32,649 nucleotides of DNA from contig SVLE01000016.1 in NCBI GenBank assembly GCA_015068065.1, positions 1 to 32,649 on the forward strand, in the 5' to 3' direction. Below the pieces are notes generated by a model, which was not told the origin of the DNA, made no database searches, and saw only the letters and a list, made by a program, of their open reading frames with translations. Shown piece by piece: positions 31,329 to 32,649 of the stretch (position 1 is its first letter; every line of letters begins with the position of its first letter). This DNA comes from Oscillospiraceae bacterium. Its GTDB lineage: Bacteria > Bacillota > Clostridia > Oscillospirales > Oscillospiraceae. The translations under genes were made by a program, and so were the position numbers.

Positions 31329-32222
31329 ATGTGGAAACAGCGCACGGATCTGGCCTTGGAGGCCAAAGAACTGTGGCAGGAGTCGGCATCTCAGCAGACA
31401 AAGCTGGAGGGAGTGGAGGCCCGGGAGGACAACCGGGAGGGCTTTCACGTGGACACGGTGCGGGTATTGGACCGGCGTGGGGAACAGGCATTGGGCAAGC
31501 CGGCAGGCACCTATGTCACCCTGACGCTGGACGGCCTGAAGCGCCGGGAAGAGGACGCCTTTGGCCGTGCGGCCCGGGCCATCGCCGGTCAGCTGCGCCC
31601 TTTGTTGGGTAACCTTGCGGAGGATGCCCCGGTACTGGTGGCGGGACTGGGCAACCGGGCCATCACCCCGGATGCCATCGGCCCTCTGGTCCATCAGCAC
31701 ACCATGGTCACCCGCCATCTGGTAGAGCAGATACCCGAGCACTTCGGCTCCTTCCGCCCGGTGGCCTCCCTGTCGGCGGGGGTGCTGGGCACCACAGGGG
31801 TGGAGAGCGGTGCCCTCATCCGGGCGGTGTGCGATGCCATCCGCCCCGCCTGCGTCATCGCGGTGGATGCGCTGGCCTCCCGGTCTCTGCACCGGGTATG
31901 CCGCACGGTACAGCTGGCAGACACGGGCATCGTCCCCGGTTCCGGGGTGGGCAACCACCGCAAAGCCCTGAACCGGGAGACCCTCGGTATCCCGGTCATC
32001 GCCGTAGGCGTGCCCACAGTGGTGGACGGCGCCACTCTGGCCATGGACCTGATGGGCCATGAGGAACCACCGGAGCTTGCCAAGGGTGTGGAAAACCTCA
32101 TGGTCACACCCCGGGACATTGACAGTCAGGTATCAGACCTTGCCAAGGTGGTGGGCTTTGGCATCAATCTGGCCCTCCACGATGGATTGAGCGTGGAGGA
32201 TGTGGAACTGTTTTTGAGCTGA
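31329..32222 (+). CDS. gpr: Spore germination protease GPR
   Basis: GPR degrades the small acid-soluble proteins that coat spore DNA, at germination. It is made as a zymogen in the forespore and removes its own N-terminal propeptide. The 297-residue protein has the N-terminal RTDLALEAKELW, the VAGLGNRAITPDAIGPLV block with its conserved aspartate, ASLSAGVLGTTGVESG, VIAVDALASRS, PGSGVGNHRKAL and VGVPTVVDGATLA. The ATG at 31329 has GGAGG 10 bases upstream; an ATG at 31320 is nearly on top of it. No clear sigma-A promoter precedes it, as expected for a forespore-controlled gene; I could not define a convincing sigma-F/G site. It shows that the organism sporulates. Confidence 0.95.
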   Translation: MWKQRTDLALEAKELWQESASQQTKLEGVEAREDNREGFHVDTVRVLDRRGEQALGKPAGTYVTLTLDGLKRREEDAFGRAARAIAGQLRPLLGNLAEDAPVLVAGLGNRAITPDAIGPLVHQHTMVTRHLVEQIPEHFGSFRPVASLSAGVLGTTGVESGALIRAVCDAIRPACVIAVDALASRSLHRVCRTVQLADTGIVPGSGVGNHRKALNRETLGIPVIAVGVPTVVDGATLAMDLMGHEEPPELAKGVENLMVTPRDIDSQVSDLAKVVGFGINLALHDGLSVEDVELFLS

Positions 32223-32649
32223 GGCTTTCGCCCTGCGGCCCCCCCAGCCGCCTTACGGATATGGCGTACCCCTTGCGGGTGCATCGGCCCCTACGCAAAA
32301 GTTAAGTTTGTGAGTATGCGTAGGGCCCGGTGCCCTCACCGGGCCGCGGGCGGGTCTTGGACCCGCCTCTACGGTTAAAAACAAACCACCACAGCTTGCA
32401 CGGGCAGGCGCAGAAATTAAATTGCGCTGCACCACCAATTTTTGATGGCACCAGGGGCCGGTCGCCCCGGATTAAACGGCAAACGCCACTCAAATTTCGC
32501 GCGCCGGAAACACTGGAGCCAAAACAGGGATGCGTTCCCCGTAACGGGGGTCCGGGGGCCGGACAGCATATGAAACGAGGCGGACACGCCGAAGTTTCAT
32601 CGTGTCCGCCCCCGGCGATTTTCAAGGTGAATTGGCTCGAAGAGCCAAG
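32223..32649. repeat. Intergenic repeat cluster downstream of gpr
   Basis: No convincing gene is seen; the frames on both strands lack ribosome sites and family features. The stretch contains an imperfect 20-bp palindrome (32277-32297 with 32317-32335), GGCCCGGTG/CACCGGGCC (32324-32345), GGCGGGTC/GACCCGCC (32349-32367), GGCGGACACG/CGTGTCCGCC (32579-32610) and TTGGCTC/GAGCCAA (32632-32648). The GTAGGG-type arms look like the dispersed intergenic repeats of Oscillospiraceae. No obvious terminator T-run for gpr is present. Confidence 0.55.

Noticed and set aside
32302-32625. Minus-strand frame of 107 codons at the right edge
   Set aside because: It spans several perfect hairpins, has Pro/Gly/Cys-rich composition, no ribosome site and no family features. 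It is best explained as repeat sequence.
1-32649. CRISPR array, retron, toxin-antitoxin pair or defence system
   Set aside because: No regularly spaced repeats, reverse transcriptase, Cas-like genes or small paired genes with toxin features were found on either strand.

Overview
The window is a GC-rich (by eye about 60%) chromosomal segment of a spore-forming Gram-positive bacterium, most likely a clostridial member of the Oscillospiraceae (Flavonifractor/Oscillibacter-like). That placement is an inference. It rests on the germination protease gene gpr, the SepF/DivIVA division module, a T-box in front of ileS, a DnaD/DnaI pair, and a mutS-mutL-miaA-hfq cluster. Nearly everything is housekeeping. 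I see no phage genes, insertion-sequence transposases, CRISPR array or defence island.

Left part (1-17400). A strong minus-strand promoter with an AT-rich upstream tract fires off the left edge into a structured leader or small RNA. An HD-domain hydrolase gene follows on the plus strand. Then comes a long minus-strand block, read from right to left: a phosphate acetyl/butyryltransferase gene with its own promoter and terminator; a probable operon miaB-mutS-mutL-miaA-hfq-(HlyD-like adaptor)-yggS-sepF-divIVA; ileS under a T-box leader with an ATC specifier; and lspA-rluD. The block joins tRNA modification (MiaA and MiaB together give ms2i6A), mismatch repair, the RNA chaperone Hfq, and division/polarity proteins.

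Middle (17490-23150). A tRNA-Arg(CCU) gene with encoded CCA has its own promoter and terminator. dnaD-dnaI (helicase loading) is on the minus strand. Divergent from it on the plus strand are zapA, a U32-family peptidase/RNA hydroxylase-type gene and dut. Two copies of a dispersed element of about 125 bp bracket the U32 gene. The first copy sits exactly behind the zapA stop codon between perfect 10-bp direct repeats.

Right part (23150-32649). A DUF2262-like gene, maf, mreC, mreD and the class B penicillin-binding protein mrdA form a plus-strand elongation/shape operon. mrp (Fe-S carrier ATPase) and degV follow on the plus strand. yihY and rpsT are on the minus strand, and gpr is on the plus strand. 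The last 427 bases hold no convincing gene but several perfect hairpins, typical of clustered intergenic repeats.

The most interesting non-gene signals are the paired mobile-like elements around the U32 gene, a palindrome-rich in-frame insert in the MutL linker, the structured transcript at the left edge, and the repeat cluster at the right edge. I did not find a clearly novel multi-gene system.
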